A stretch of DNA of 64,000 nt from Erwinia sp. (GCA_964016415.1 OZ024666.1:3081310-3145309); one strand, 5' to 3'; numbered from the stretch's first letter, positions 43,523 to 53,408 are shown. Notes: generated from the letters alone by a model not told the origin. Numbers and translations: made by a program.

Positions 43523-44707
43523 GTGAATAAATTTGATGTCATCATCATAGGTGCCGGAGCCGCAGGCTTGTTTTGTGCTTTTCAGGCAGCTAAAAGAAAT
43601 AAGCGCGTACTGCTCCTCGATAATGGCAAAAAAGCAGGACGTAAGATTTTGATGTCAGGTGGCGGTCGCTGCAACTTCACCAATTTGTATACTGATCATA
43701 GTGCTTATCTCTCTGAGAATCCTCATTTTTGCAAATCTGCACTGGTTCGCTATACCCAGTGGGATTTTATTAGCCTGGTCGATCATCATGGTATTAAATG
43801 GCATGAAAAAAGTCTGGGACAGTTGTTTTGCGATGATTCAGCGCAGCAGATTGTCGACATGCTACTGGATGAATGCCAGCAGTATGGGGTGACAATACGC
43901 TTACGTGCTCATATCACGGCAATAGAAAAAGATGAAAGTGGCTACTCACTTACCCTTAACGATGGCCAGCTGAAGGCAGAAAAAGTGGTTATTGCCAGTG
44001 GCGGATTATCGATGCCAGGTCTGGGTGCCAGCCCCTTCGGTTATCAGGTTGCCGCACAGTTTGATTTGCCGGTGATTCCGACCCGTGCAGGGTTGGTGCC
44101 TCTGACACTGCATAAATCATTACTGGACGCACTGCAAACGCTGTCAGGTGTTGCTGTACCGGTATCGGTCAGCGCAGAAACAGGCGTCAGTTTCAAAGAG
44201 GCCCTGCTGTTTACCCATCGTGGCCTGTCAGGTCCCGCAGTCTTACAGTTATCCAGCTACTGGCAGGCCGGTGAAAAAGTCACCGTTGACTTGTTACCCG
44301 ATATGCCACTCCAGTCATTTCTCAGCGAACAACGCCGTTCGCACCCCAATCAGAGTCTGAAAAATACACTGGCGCAGCAGCTGCCCCGGCGATTAGTAGA
44401 GTGTTTACTTTCATTGGGCTACCTTCCAGACAGCACGCTCAAACAACTGACGGAAGCCGACCAAAATACACTGGCTGATAAGCTACATCGCTGGTCAATT
44501 CTGCCGAATGGTACTGAGGGATACCGCACAGCAGAAGTGACACTGGGTGGCGTTGATACCGCTGCTCTCTCATCGAAGACGATGGAGGTGAAAAGCGTAC
44601 CCGGCCTTTATTTTATCGGAGAGGTGGTTGATGTTACTGGCTGGTTGGGGGGATATAACTTTCAGTGGGCCTGGTCATCAGCCTGGGCTTGCGCCCAGGC
44701 GCTATAA
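43523..44707 (+). CDS. yhiN: YhiN/BaiN-family FAD-dependent oxidoreductase
   Basis: The product is about 394 residues. The FAD motif GAGAAGLFCAF sits near the N-terminus, followed by GRKILMSGGGRCNFTN, and the end GEVVDVTGWLGGYNFQWAWSS is characteristic of the YhiN (HI0933-like) flavoprotein family. Its physiological substrate is not known. I prefer the GTG at 43523, which matches the E. coli start and lies about 10 bases after GGAG; the frame also opens at 43505. It keeps the E. coli position next to pitA. Confidence 0.92.
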   Translation: MNKFDVIIIGAGAAGLFCAFQAAKRNKRVLLLDNGKKAGRKILMSGGGRCNFTNLYTDHSAYLSENPHFCKSALVRYTQWDFISLVDHHGIKWHEKSLGQLFCDDSAQQIVDMLLDECQQYGVTIRLRAHITAIEKDESGYSLTLNDGQLKAEKVVIASGGLSMPGLGASPFGYQVAAQFDLPVIPTRAGLVPLTLHKSLLDALQTLSGVAVPVSVSAETGVSFKEALLFTHRGLSGPAVLQLSSYWQAGEKVTVDLLPDMPLQSFLSEQRRSHPNQSLKNTLAQQLPRRLVECLLSLGYLPDSTLKQLTEADQNTLADKLHRWSILPNGTEGYRTAEVTLGGVDTAALSSKTMEVKSVPGLYFIGEVVDVTGWLGGYNFQWAWSSAWACAQAL

Positions 44708-44725
44708 ACAAGTCCGGTCACATTT

Positions 44726-45019
44726 TCAGTGCTTTTTCTTGTCAGCACAACGGTTATCACCAACGATAATGTGAGTGACATTGTCCCGGTCGAGCACTTC
44801 ATGACGCTGACGGTGCTGATTCAACGCGAGGTTATGCTCGATCTCCCGGATGGCATGCTGACAAGCTTGCCGTTTCTCTGCATCGCCGGCGGCGTTCGCC
44901 ATGCGTTGCAGTTGTTTGATTAGTGCAGAGTTACTGACCGGTGCGGCATCACGAATTAATGCCAGCACAGCCTCACCAAGCACATTATCGACTTGTTTTT
45001 CATCATTATTTCTGAACAT
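44726..45019 (-). CDS. ymgA: YmgA/AriR-family two-component connector protein
   Basis: The product is about 97 residues from MFRNNDEKQ. The block LGEAVLALIRDAAPVSNSALIKQLQRM resembles the helical core of YmgA and AriR. In E. coli the ycgZ-ymgA-ariR genes are repressed by BluR and act through the Rcs phosphorelay to alter biofilm and capsule. A longer start at 45055 is open but adds a non-conserved tail. The C-terminus (RHEVLDRDN, DNRCADKKKH) is polar. ycgZ lies 173 bases upstream on the same strand, which supports the call. Confidence 0.65.
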   Translation of the reverse strand: MFRNNDEKQVDNVLGEAVLALIRDAAPVSNSALIKQLQRMANAAGDAEKRQACQHAIREIEHNLALNQHRQRHEVLDRDNVTHIIVGDNRCADKKKH

Positions 45020-45191
45020 ACTCACTTCTCTGCCTACCAACCCAGATTTAGGCATCCATCATCTTTACAAAATAAGGTTTGCAACCACTTACTTTGCTAT
45101 CCAAAGGCTGTTCACTACGGCTTAACTCAAAACATATCGTTTATTTCCCGTGGTGCAACAGTACCACTTACGGGATCACACAGAATAAATC

Positions 45192-45431
45192 CTAGCGACT
45201 GAACAACATCCCTATCAGTTGCTGGTAGTGCTTTTCCTGTTCATCGTTTTCTGCACCTTCCAGCAATACCAGCAGCTTTGAACAGAGCGCCTTGCGGCTA
45301 ATGGACTTGCCCGACTTGATGATTTCCATCGCAATCTGGCCCAGCGTTTCCTGCTGGGTCATGATCAGATTATCACTGAAGTAATGGCTTATCCCTGCTT
45401 CTGTTTTGGGGTTTGACCCATCCTCACGCAT
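45192..45431 (-). CDS. ycgZ: YcgZ-family connector protein
   Basis: The product is 79 residues. The stretch TQQETLGQIAMEII, then SRKALCSKLLVLLEGA, then EEKHYQQLIGMLF-like ending closely matches E. coli YcgZ (TQQETLG, SRKSLC, KHYNALIGLLF). YcgZ is a small regulator that works with YmgA and AriR on the RcsC-RcsD-RcsB system. The order ycgZ then ymgA is as in E. coli, but the region next to yhiN is not the E. coli location. bluR and bluF are not seen here. Confidence 0.85.
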   Translation of the reverse strand: MREDGSNPKTEAGISHYFSDNLIMTQQETLGQIAMEIIKSGKSISRKALCSKLLVLLEGAENDEQEKHYQQLIGMLFSR

Positions 45432-45573
45432 AGTATTCCTCTGAGTCGTTAAATTCGATGCTGATTACTCACAACCTAAAGTTATACAAGTTTTCAAAAG
45501 ATGTACAGAAAAAGAGAGTAAATCTGATTCTGTTCTTACCCGAATACCTACTGAATTATCAATCGGTATGCCG

Positions 45574-45969
45574 TTACGCTGTCAGTAAATCACATAATTT
45601 TGTCAGATCCTGCCGTATAACTGCAACTTCTTCGGCGAATTTCGCCTCTGAAAGCAAAGGCTGACAAAATAGGGTGATAATCACTTCAGCACCCTCTTCA
45701 TTGGGAACCACGCGTATCGGTACGATAAATTCTTTACCGTTGATTTCCAGAAAATAGTCCAGCACTCCCAGAGTATTATGCTCCGTGAAACGGATATTAC
45801 GTGTTTCATTACTACCGGTGAAAACCCCACGACTCCCTTCAACCTTCAGCTCTCCATCACTGAACAAAGATACCCAACGGGGAAAGTAGTCCGGTTGCCA
45901 GATAGTTTCGTATAAATCAAGCCAGTTACGTGGAATAGTTTGACTAATGGTCTGCGATATCAGCATCAC
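45574..45969 (-). CDS. Hypothetical protein, possibly SRPBCC/START-like
   Basis: The product is 131 residues without signal peptide or membrane segment. Alternating strands around residues 20-110 (WQPDYFPRWVSLF, LKVEGSRGVFTG, VLDYFLEINGKEFIVPIRVV, AEVIITLFCQP) and a C-terminal helix resemble the helix-grip fold of polyketide-cyclase/START proteins, a guess from pattern only. The start may be 45969 or the next Met. The composition matches the core genes, so I think it is real. Confidence 0.55.
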   Translation of the reverse strand: MMLISQTISQTIPRNWLDLYETIWQPDYFPRWVSLFSDGELKVEGSRGVFTGSNETRNIRFTEHNTLGVLDYFLEINGKEFIVPIRVVPNEEGAEVIITLFCQPLLSEAKFAEEVAVIRQDLTKLCDLLTA

Positions 45970-46152
45970 GCCTCCTCTAATGATTATCGGCCGCTATGGT
46001 TCCTTTTAGTATAGACCAGCCTCCCTCAGAGTCAGCAAGTCTGAAAGCAAACGACCCAGTTTGGCTCTTGTCAGATTAGGCTGTTAATGGCACTCTGCTC
46101 ACCTCTGTCGACAGACAGAAAGGACTCTTTTGGTAACTACAGGTTGAGCATT

Positions 46153-46494
46153 ATGAAAATTCCTCTTTTTTTACTGACCTTACTCCTGGTGGCAACCACG
46201 CTTCGCGCCGAAGAAACCGAAGAAAACGTTTCTAACAACGATATTGATACGCTTTGCCATCTGGTCGTGTCAGGAAAATCATTTCCAACAGCCGAAGACT
46301 ACCTTACCCAGCTTAAACGCAGTAAAAAAGCATCACCACAAAGTGGTCAGGTATCGGCAGAATTTGACGAAGATAAAGCAAGAACTGTCATCGCTGCCTG
46401 GATGAGTCTGAGTAATGAACAGCGTAAAGCGGCAGCGAAAAGTCAGCAAAGCTGTTATGAGGCAATCGCCAATGAGTACGAGAGTCAGGATTAA
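46153..46494 (+). CDS. Small exported protein of unknown function
   Basis: The product is 113 residues. A clear signal peptide (MKIPLFLLTLLLVATTLRAEE, cleavage after Arg-Ala likely) is followed by a polar, helical mature part with two cysteines (in TLCHLVV and QQSCYEAI) that may form a disulfide. I do not recognise the family. The frame is open from 46087, but the signal peptide fixes the start at 46153. It is convergent with cbpM. Confidence 0.65.
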   Translation: MKIPLFLLTLLLVATTLRAEETEENVSNNDIDTLCHLVVSGKSFPTAEDYLTQLKRSKKASPQSGQVSAEFDEDKARTVIAAWMSLSNEQRKAAAKSQQSCYEAIANEYESQD

Positions 46495-46518
46495 CCTCCA
46501 CACCGGCAGAGGTTAATC
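46489..46518. terminator. Hairpin at the end of the small exported protein gene
   Basis: GATTAACCTC (46489-46498) and GAGGTTAATC (46509-46518) make a perfect 10-bp stem with a 10-base loop that includes the stop codon. No T run follows on either strand. It may act as a bidirectional transcription stop between convergent genes. Confidence 0.4.
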
Positions 46519-46541
46519 AGGTGAAGGGAATAAGCCTGTGG

Positions 46542-46841
46542 TCAGTCGGAGAGTAACCACCTGTCGCGCTGACGCTTCAGTTGACGGTTCTCACTTTCTA
46601 ATCGCTCAACCCGCTCCAGCAGAGTAAGAGCCAGCGCTGTTCCCGACCACTCAAGATCAAACTCAATACGCAACCGGCGCGCACGGCGTAAGATAAATAA
46701 TGCGCGATCATCAAACAGTGCCACGGTAGTGGTTTCAACAGGCACAATGATGCCTAACCCTACCACTTCCTGTAATTCTTCCGGGGAAATGTTGACTGAC
46801 TGACAAAGTTCAGCCACTGAAAACCGCAGATGTTCAGCCAT
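46542..46841 (-). CDS. cbpM: Chaperone modulator CbpM
   Basis: The product is 99 residues from MAEHLRFSV (the open frame starts 10 codons earlier). A MerR-like helical N-terminus ([20 protein letters not shown]) and a C-terminal coiled coil ([20 protein letters not shown]) are typical of CbpM. It binds the J-domain of CbpA and inhibits its co-chaperone and DNA-binding activity. The start overlaps the cbpA stop by 8 bases, as in other cbpAM operons. Confidence 0.92.
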   Translation of the reverse strand: MAEHLRFSVAELCQSVNISPEELQEVVGLGIIVPVETTTVALFDDRALFILRRARRLRIEFDLEWSGTALALTLLERVERLESENRQLKRQRDRWLLSD

Positions 46842-47793
46842 GATTTGACTCCCATGTTTTACGCGGATCAAAGGTGCTCTGTTGCGCCAGCTCCTGCCAC
46901 AAGGTATTCATTTTTTCATCGCCCTTCGGTGGCATAACCACTTTAATCACCGCAAACAGATCACCGGTTCCTTTTTTGTTTGTCAGACCTTTGCCTTTGA
47001 TTCTCAGCCGCTGGCCATTTTGACTACCTGGCGGGATAGTCAGTGCGATTTTGCCTGACAGAGTAGGAACCTGAATTGACGCTCCCAGCGCCGCCTCCCA
47101 GGGGGCGAGAGGCACGACAATTTGCAGGTTCTGGCCTTCAACATCAAACAGGGGATGCGGTGCCAGACGAATAATCAGGTAAAGATCGCCATTCGGCGCG
47201 CCATTGCTGCCCGCAACACCCTGTCCTTTAAGTCGGATGCGTTCGCCGTCTGCCACCCCGGCAGGAATTTTGACCTTCAGCGTTTTGGTCTGCTGATCTA
47301 TCTGGCGCCCGTATGCATCGGTGACAGGTAATTGATAAGAAACCGAACGCTGCTCATCTTTGAGAGTCTCTTCGAGAAACAGTGGCACCTCCATTTCCAG
47401 ATCCTGTCCACGCTGGGGCTGCGGTTGTGAAGCCCGCTGCTGTCTGCCTGCATGACGCCCGAAAATAGATTCAAAAAAGTCGGAGTAATCCCCCTCACTC
47501 TGACTCTGGTGAGCTCCCTGCCACTGTCCACCACCAAATCCACCCTGAAAGCCAGATTGTGAAAAACGAGGGTCATTACGGTGTTCGCGTAACTGATCGT
47601 ACTCGGCACGTTTCTCCTCATCTTTCAGCACTTCGTAAGCCTCAGCAATCTCCTTGAAACGGCCTTCTGCATCTTTTTCTGTGCTGACATCAGGATGATA
47701 CTTACGTGCCAGCCGTCGGTAGGCAGTCTTGATGGTTTTCAGGTCTGCGGAAGGGGGGATCTCCAGCACGGCATAGTAATCTTTAAATTCCAT
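46834..47793 (-). CDS. cbpA: Curved DNA-binding protein/DnaJ-type co-chaperone CbpA
   Basis: The product is 319 residues (E. coli 306). The J-domain has HPD at 33-35 in ARKYHPDVS, a Gly/Phe-rich linker covers about 80-110 ([16 protein letters not shown]), and DnaJ C-terminal peptide-binding domains follow ([35 protein letters not shown]) without zinc fingers. It stimulates DnaK and compacts DNA in stationary phase. It is first in the cbpA-cbpM pair. It is intact. Confidence 0.95.
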   Translation of the reverse strand: MEFKDYYAVLEIPPSADLKTIKTAYRRLARKYHPDVSTEKDAEGRFKEIAEAYEVLKDEEKRAEYDQLREHRNDPRFSQSGFQGGFGGGQWQGAHQSQSEGDYSDFFESIFGRHAGRQQRASQPQPQRGQDLEMEVPLFLEETLKDEQRSVSYQLPVTDAYGRQIDQQTKTLKVKIPAGVADGERIRLKGQGVAGSNGAPNGDLYLIIRLAPHPLFDVEGQNLQIVVPLAPWEAALGASIQVPTLSGKIALTIPPGSQNGQRLRIKGKGLTNKKGTGDLFAVIKVVMPPKGDEKMNTLWQELAQQSTFDPRKTWESNHG

Positions 47794-47912
47794 ATCAATA
47801 CCTTATCTTTACCGGACAGGTTATGTTCAGAAGGGTAACCATTCATTATCGCGATTCACTGCGGATACCCTCAGTCGTTGGCATCTTGTTAGCGTGACAG
47901 AAGCACACTCTC

Positions 47913-47944
47913 ACACTGTCAGCCAGGGCAATGCCTGACAGTGT
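47913..47944. repeat. Perfect inverted repeat upstream of cbpA
   Basis: ACACTGTCAG (47913-47922) and CTGACAGTGT (47935-47944) form a 10-bp stem with a 12-base loop. It lies about 120 bases upstream of cbpA and may be a terminator for a lost gene or an operator. No T run follows. The rest of 47794-48109 shows no gene. Confidence 0.4.
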
Positions 47945-48109
47945 AACAGGAAGGGCAGGCGTGTCATCTGTGACGGCACGTTTTGTCTCATGGCCTTTCA
48001 CCTGACACGCTATGCATATTAAGGATAAAACCTCAGCATCACGCGTTTCCATGCAAATAAAAAAATGAGCGCTATCCATGGAATGTAGTAATGAAATAGG
48101 GGCGTTTTA

Positions 48110-48277
48110 TCAAAAACACAAGCGTTCCCGATTACGCTCAACATCACGCGAGACCATCGAAAGACGACCTTTCAACGTGATAGCTATCGCACGAATACTC
48201 ATTTTGGCTGGCAAACCGGCTCGTATTTCCTCGCCTTCAGACAGCGTCAGGTGCGTTACAGCCCGCTTCCGCTACTA
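48110..48277 (-). pseudogene. IS30-family transposase remnant
   Basis: A minus-strand frame of about 55 codons reads LTLSEGEEIRAGLPAKMSIR, then AIAITLKGRLSMVSRDVERN. This follows the HTH_38 domain of IS30-family transposases (LSEREEISRGL, SIRAIA, SPSTVSREV). Nothing of the DDE domain is present. It sits exactly downstream of the permease gene, where the ATPase gene of the importer would be expected. Confidence 0.65.
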
Positions 48278-48294
48278 ATCGAAGCTATCCCTGC

Positions 48295-49302
48295 TTATCG
48301 GGCAGTTCTGGATATCAGGAATAAAAATACCGGGACCCCCAGCATCGCCGTCAGGATCCCAACAGGTAACTCACGAGGTGCAAACAGCGTGCGGGCAAGC
48401 GTATCCGCCAGAATGGTAAAAATAGCACCGCACAGCATTGATGTCGGTAGCAGCGATCGATGGTGATGACCAATGACCATGCGGGCGATATGAGGCACGG
48501 TCAATCCAATAAAACCTATTGCCCCGCAACATGCCACAATGACAGCCGTCAACAAGGTCAAAAAACAGTATAAAATAAGCCTGACCGTGCCAACATCCAC
48601 ACCGAGTGATACCGCGGTCATATTGCCAAAGGTGAGCACATCCAGCTCCCTTGCCTGCCACCAGCAGAGCAACGATACCGGCAACAATACCAGCAGACAA
48701 AGCATTACCTGAAGCCAGGAGGCCTGAGCAAAACTTCCCAGCAGCCAGAACATCACCCCTCGCGTAGTGTCGGCATCTGTTTTCCAGAGCGTAGTGAGTG
48801 AGGTAGCTGCAGAAAGAAGCTGTGTCACGGCGACACCCGTCAGAATAAAACGACTGGACTGGCCAGATAATGATTTCCTCGCCATGAAAAGCACCAGCGC
48901 AAAAGCCAGCATCGCACCACAGAAAGCCCCGGCAGGAACAGCGGCCCAGCCCACACTGAGGCCAAAGGCAATAACCAACACCGCACCAAACCCAGCACCA
49001 GATGAGATCCCCAACACCCAGGGATCTGCAAGAGAATTACGCGTCAACGACTGAAGCACAGTTCCGGCCAGCGCCAACGCCGCGCCCGCCAGGGCAGCAA
49101 GCAGAGTACGCGGCATACGCAGCGACCAGACGATCCGTTGATGAAGAGTTCCCTCTGTGTCGCTATGCCAGTAGCCTGCCAGTATGGCTTTGCCCACTTC
49201 CTTCATGGAAAAGGTCACCGGGCCATACATAATTGCAATGCAAAACACCAGCATCAGGGCCAGAAACAGCATGGAAAGACGAAACACAGGATAAACCAGC
49301 AT
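48295..49302 (-). CDS. FecCD/BtuC-family ABC importer permease
   Basis: The product is 335 residues with about ten hydrophobic helices. Family blocks are visible: RMPRTLLAALAGAALALAGT, then QSLTRNSLADPWVLGISSGA, and GAIGFIGLTVPHIARMVIG. It would form the inner-membrane channel for a siderophore, haem, cobalamin or other metal complex. It lies 2 bases after the methyltransferase gene and is the last gene of the importer operon. It appears intact, but no ATPase gene follows, so the transporter is incomplete unless another ATPase serves it. Confidence 0.88.
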   Translation of the reverse strand: MLVYPVFRLSMLFLALMLVFCIAIMYGPVTFSMKEVGKAILAGYWHSDTEGTLHQRIVWSLRMPRTLLAALAGAALALAGTVLQSLTRNSLADPWVLGISSGAGFGAVLVIAFGLSVGWAAVPAGAFCGAMLAFALVLFMARKSLSGQSSRFILTGVAVTQLLSAATSLTTLWKTDADTTRGVMFWLLGSFAQASWLQVMLCLLVLLPVSLLCWWQARELDVLTFGNMTAVSLGVDVGTVRLILYCFLTLLTAVIVACCGAIGFIGLTVPHIARMVIGHHHRSLLPTSMLCGAIFTILADTLARTLFAPRELPVGILTAMLGVPVFLFLISRTAR

Positions 49303-49304
49303 GA

Positions 49305-50054
49305 TTATTTCCAGCCAGCAATCACATAATCATCCAGGAATTGCCAGAGAGTACCCGTTTCGCTAAAACCAGCCTGCCTGAGCGCCTCAAGCTGGAATTC
49401 TACCGTGGTGGGCAGTGGTGTCGGGCGGTCTTTAAAGAGAGCAGTTCGTGCCTCCATCAAATCAGCCAGCTCATAATGACGGGTGGCTGAGGCAAACCAG
49501 CTGTCCCAGTCCTGCACACCTGCGTTCCATGCCTTTTGCTGCGTCTCTTCATCATGAATCCCGGCAATCCGTTTCTGGCATGGATTGCGATTATCAAATC
49601 GCTGATGATCAGCATTCATGAACAAACCATGTTCATCCAGCAGGTTAAAGATATTGCGATAAAGCGCGACCTGTTGCTCCGGCAGAAGCCAGTGAATGGC
49701 CGTACTGGAAACCACAGCCTGTGGTTTGTCGGTAATGGCGGTAAAGCAATCTGCAGTTGCAATATCGCCACTGAAGAACTGAATACGATCCTTGTATTCG
49801 GACAACGCCTCTTTTGCGACCTTGAGCAGAAGCGGGTCGAGGTCAATAGCGGTGACTCTTATCGCCGGAAAGCGATTCAGAAGACGTAAGCTAAATGAGC
49901 CAGGACCACAGGCCAGATCCACCACATGGAATTCTTCGCCATATAATATCGCCAGGACATCGAGTGCTGCATTGTAGCGTTGTTCGCGGTGAGCGATGTA
50001 GGCGCTTTGTTGTTCGTCCCAGTTATTCAGTAATTCGCGGGCTGGAAAGGTCAT
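49305..50054 (-). CDS. Class I SAM-dependent methyltransferase in the importer operon
   Basis: The product is about 249 residues from MTFPARELLNNWDEQ. The SAM motif VVDLACGPGSFSLRLL lies near residues 45-60, with an acidic AIDLDPLLL after it and VVSSTAIHWL further on, like trans-aconitate or UbiE-type methyltransferases. The open frame extends 36 codons upstream inside the binding-protein gene, but this start is better supported. It lies between the binding-protein and permease genes. Modification of an imported or exported metal ligand is a reasonable guess; the substrate is unknown. Confidence 0.75.
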   Translation of the reverse strand: MTFPARELLNNWDEQQSAYIAHREQRYNAALDVLAILYGEEFHVVDLACGPGSFSLRLLNRFPAIRVTAIDLDPLLLKVAKEALSEYKDRIQFFSGDIATADCFTAITDKPQAVVSSTAIHWLLPEQQVALYRNIFNLLDEHGLFMNADHQRFDNRNPCQKRIAGIHDEETQQKAWNAGVQDWDSWFASATRHYELADLMEARTALFKDRPTPLPTTVEFQLEALRQAGFSETGTLWQFLDDYVIAGWK

Positions 50055-50997
50055 TTTGTTTCTTCGTTTGCAGTTGTGTGACAAGTCGGTGAAGAGCCAG
50101 AACTGATCGCGCCGATGCGTCCATGTCATAGCCAGATAAAATGATGTAACGTTTTGCTTCAACCGCTTTCATACCTGCGGTTAAGGGATTGTTTTCAAGA
50201 AAATCTATTTTGCTCCCGGCACTATCGCCATACCCTCCCCTTTGCAGGTCGTCGAGGACCAGATAGTCAGGGTCCTGTTCGGCAATCACCTCCCAGCTCA
50301 TGGCAGGCCATAACTCAACACTGTTATCAAAGATATTTTTACTGCCGATGAATTTGGTTAACATCTCAGAAGCGCCATAACCGCCCGCCACATAAGGTGT
50401 CGCCGTACCGGAGTACCACCACATGAGCGTTCTGCGTGGCAGTTTTATATGGCTGTCAGCAACGACCTGTTGCTTCAGTTCTTTGATAAGCGCCTCTGCA
50501 CGCGGCTCAACACCATAGATGCGTGCAATATTACGTAACTCCTCATAGATGCTGTCGAAACTTACGGGTTCAGGCGTTTTACTTTGCTGCCCGTTGCACA
50601 TCTCTTCAATCAGCCAGCTTCCAATTCCCCACGACTCCATCCTTTCACGACCTACAGTCTCCGGGCTGTTAAACCAGTAGTAGCTCCCGGAATAGATAAA
50701 ATCTGGCCGGGAACTCAGCAAGGCCTCTCCCGACTAGGGAGAGCTGTCGATACGTACTTTTAGCGGCTTATACCAGGGAGAATGCGTGATGTCTTGTTCT
50801 GGTCGATATCCAACCACACTGATAACAGAATCACTCAGGTTTAACGCGAGTAAGTTTTCCATTGCCGTCGGCATATAGACGATGGTCCTCTGTGGTACAT
50901 GATCAAACGTCCAAAATCTTCCACAATTCTGCAGCGTAACAGGATGTGCAAAGCTGGCGAATGATGCCAGCAATGAAAGAGAGACAAGGAGTTTCAT
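50023..50997 (-). pseudogene. ABC importer periplasmic binding protein with a nonsense codon
   Basis: The gene starts at 50997 with a signal peptide (MKLLVSLSLLASFASFAHP) and continues with ENLLALNLSDSVISVVGY. An in-frame TAG near 50734 (RIDSSP-stop-SGEALLSSRPDF) breaks it. Beyond it the frame is undamaged to 50023 (GGYGASEMLTKFIGS, EVIAEQDPDYLVLDDL), typical of class III metal-complex binding proteins. Its ATG overlaps the TonB-receptor stop (TGATG). A single stop suggests recent loss, or readthrough in a strain with a suppressor. Confidence 0.85.
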
Positions 50998-53078
50998 CAG
51001 AAGCGTATGTTGACATAGGCTTCATAAGTGCGATCAGGAGCGATCATTTCCTGCCCGGTGTAAGTACGTTGCCAGGTGTAGAAACGATTCGTCAGGTTGC
51101 GTACGCGGGTGCCTACGGTAACGTCCTTGATTACGGCATAATCGACATTGAGATCGACAGTCGTGTAATCGCTCATTTTCTTTTTGTTGGCATTATCGTT
51201 ATAGCTACTGCCAACATAGTGGAGCTGCGCGCCTAGCCCAAGTTTACTGATCGGCATATAACGACCAGACAGGTTAGCCGTCCAGGTCGTTACATAGCGA
51301 GGCTGATTGCCGGAAAAATCCTGCGTACCTTGTTGGAAATTATCAAAGCGTGCATGTGTGTAAGCTACATTACCACCCAGCACCAGACTATCCAGCGGTT
51401 TGATCATTGTGCTGAACTCAATACCGCGTGAAGTCTGTTTACCAACCGCATTCCATACACCCGCCTGCAGAGCGGATTGCTGATAAAGATTTTTTTTCTG
51501 AAGATCATAAACGGCCAGCTTCATTTCGCCGTAGCCGAAGCTCCCTTTTACACCGGTTTCATATTGTTGCACTTCTGTCAGTGGCAGAGATGTTTGAGCC
51601 GGGCTGATAAAGAAGATATCGCCGCCAGGTTCTTTACCTGTGGAGTAGTTGGCATACACCGCCCTGTTTTCGTTAATCGTCCAGGTAGGCCCGATACCAA
51701 CACTCATAAAACTATAGCTACGATCGATAGTTTTATTATCCTGCTGGTAATTCCAGTGCATATCCAGGTTGGTATAGCGCCACTGGCTTGACAGCGCGAC
51801 AGCATCCGTGAGTTCCAGATTGTCTTCGAGCAGTAAAGCATACTGGTTCTGAGTGATGTGACGAACAGGTGCGCGCATCCTGCCACCCGCACCAGTGCGA
51901 AAGTCATTGGTGGCCGGCTGGGTCAGCAGGACCTCTTCGCCGCCCGGGAAACCATTAGAATAATACTGAAATTCGCGCTTTGAAAAAAATCGATACCGGC
52001 AGTCAGGCGGTTAGCTAATGATGCAACCGGGTGATCCCAGGTGGCCATAGTACGGTTGCCAGTCAGTTTGTCATCATGAGCGAGATCGCCATATGAGTCA
52101 CGGGTGACATAGCCTGCGTTGTTTGACTGGTAATAGCGTTCAACGTTCTGCCATTCCCGGAAACCTTTGTAATAGTAAAACTGGTTATCAAAGGTTAAAT
52201 CCGGCGTTGCATACCAGGACTGGGTCGACTGCAGTGAAGTGGCCTAGCTGCGGATATGCGCATCCTGAATGTTGTTGTAGTTGACATGGCGCAAGTCGCG
52301 ATCAACTTTGCCGTTGATAACCGGCGTCCCGAAATAGGGATTTCGCATATCGGTTAAGCTACGGTCGATATCAACAGTAACCTGTGTATTATCGGTCGGC
52401 GTCAGAAGAAGCTGTGCGCTTACTCGTTTCGGACGACTGCGTTCTTTGTCAACCTGGGTACCCGTATTCGATGCGCTTACATCCATGCGACCAGCCGCTA
52501 TACCATCAACAAGCGTACCGCCCGCGCCGATGTGGGCACGCTGGCTGTTATAGCTTGACCAACTATAGTCAGCCTCTACTGGCTGTCGGCCGAAGGTTGC
52601 TTTACGTGATGTCAGGTTTACACTTCCCCCCGCAGAACTCAGACCATTTAAAACGGAACCTGTACCATACAAAATATCCACATTGTCATAATGAACCGGA
52701 TCTGCAATCTGAATAGTACTACCGGGAACTGCCACACCGTTTAGCAGCCAGGAAATGCCGGAAAAACCACGTAATGAAACGCTATTCGACAGCGTAGGTG
52801 AGCTAGTACCGGAGATACCAGGAGCGGTTTCAACGACGTCAGTCATTGCCCATAGCCGTAATGGTTCTGGCACTGATAGTTTCAGTATGACGTGGCGTCT
52901 GCTTATCTGTCAGACCAAGACGTGAAGCTGAACCTGATGAAAGATGGGAGGAGTCAGATTCTGCAAAATAACCGGATGTATTGCTGCCAGTAACGAAGAT
53001 GACGTCATCTGCTGCATAGAGCAGAGAAGAAGTATTTGCTGCGACTACAAGCGTTATTAAAGAAAGTTTGATGTCCAT
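50997..53078 (-). pseudogene. TonB-dependent outer-membrane receptor, multiply disrupted
   Basis: The gene starts at about 53078 with a signal peptide (MDIKLSLITLVVAANTSSLL). A plug domain follows (SVSLRGFSGISWLLNGVAVP, LYGTGSVLNGLSSAGGSVNL) and then a beta-barrel ending in the TonB-receptor C-terminus (VRNLTNRFYTWQR, YEAYVNIRF). Lesions are a frameshift near 52855, a TAG just before 52244, and a frameshift near 51975. The length of about 690 residues is normal. Receptors of this plug type usually import siderophores or other metal complexes. It is first in the importer operon. Confidence 0.9.
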
Positions 53079-53090
53079 ATCGTCGACTAT

Positions 53091-53119
53091 CATGTTATGA
53101 TATAACGTATCATAACATG
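53091..53119 (-). promoter_or_regulatory. Palindromic operator with Zur-like box at the TonB-receptor promoter
   Basis: Arms CATGTTATGATA (53091-53102) and TATCATAACATG (53108-53119) are perfect inverted complements around a 5-base centre. Within it GTTATGATATAAC (53094-53106) has the GTTAT-N3-ATAAC form of the Zur box of enterobacteria. It lies just upstream of the receptor start. Zinc-dependent control is inferred from this match only. Confidence 0.55.
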
Positions 53120-53408
53120 GTGATATGCGTCAGTTAAGAGATCGCGATCACATAAATGACCTTCAGATAAAACGCTGCTTTTTACCGTGGTGCCTGATGA
53201 TGTCTCTTAGCAAGGAATCTTTGAAAGGTCTCCATTATCCTGCCAGCGTGATTGCTGAGAACTTTCATAAATATCTGCCAGATACCACTGCTGAATAAGC
53301 ATAACCGGCTGGTAAGTAACAGCAAAGAAGTGGTGAGACTGATATCAAAATTAGCAGATTAAGAGAAGTTATCTCGATAAGTACTTAATGCGACAAAACC
53401 TGACCACT
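53120..53408. other. Intergenic stretch between TonB receptor and mntP
   Basis: No established gene is seen. A plus-strand frame of about 36 codons ending at about 53298 reads LSKESLKGLHYPASVIAENF, then HKYLPDTTAE. It has no clear ribosome site and I do not recognise it; it could be a remnant of a larger gene. Confidence 0.35.
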
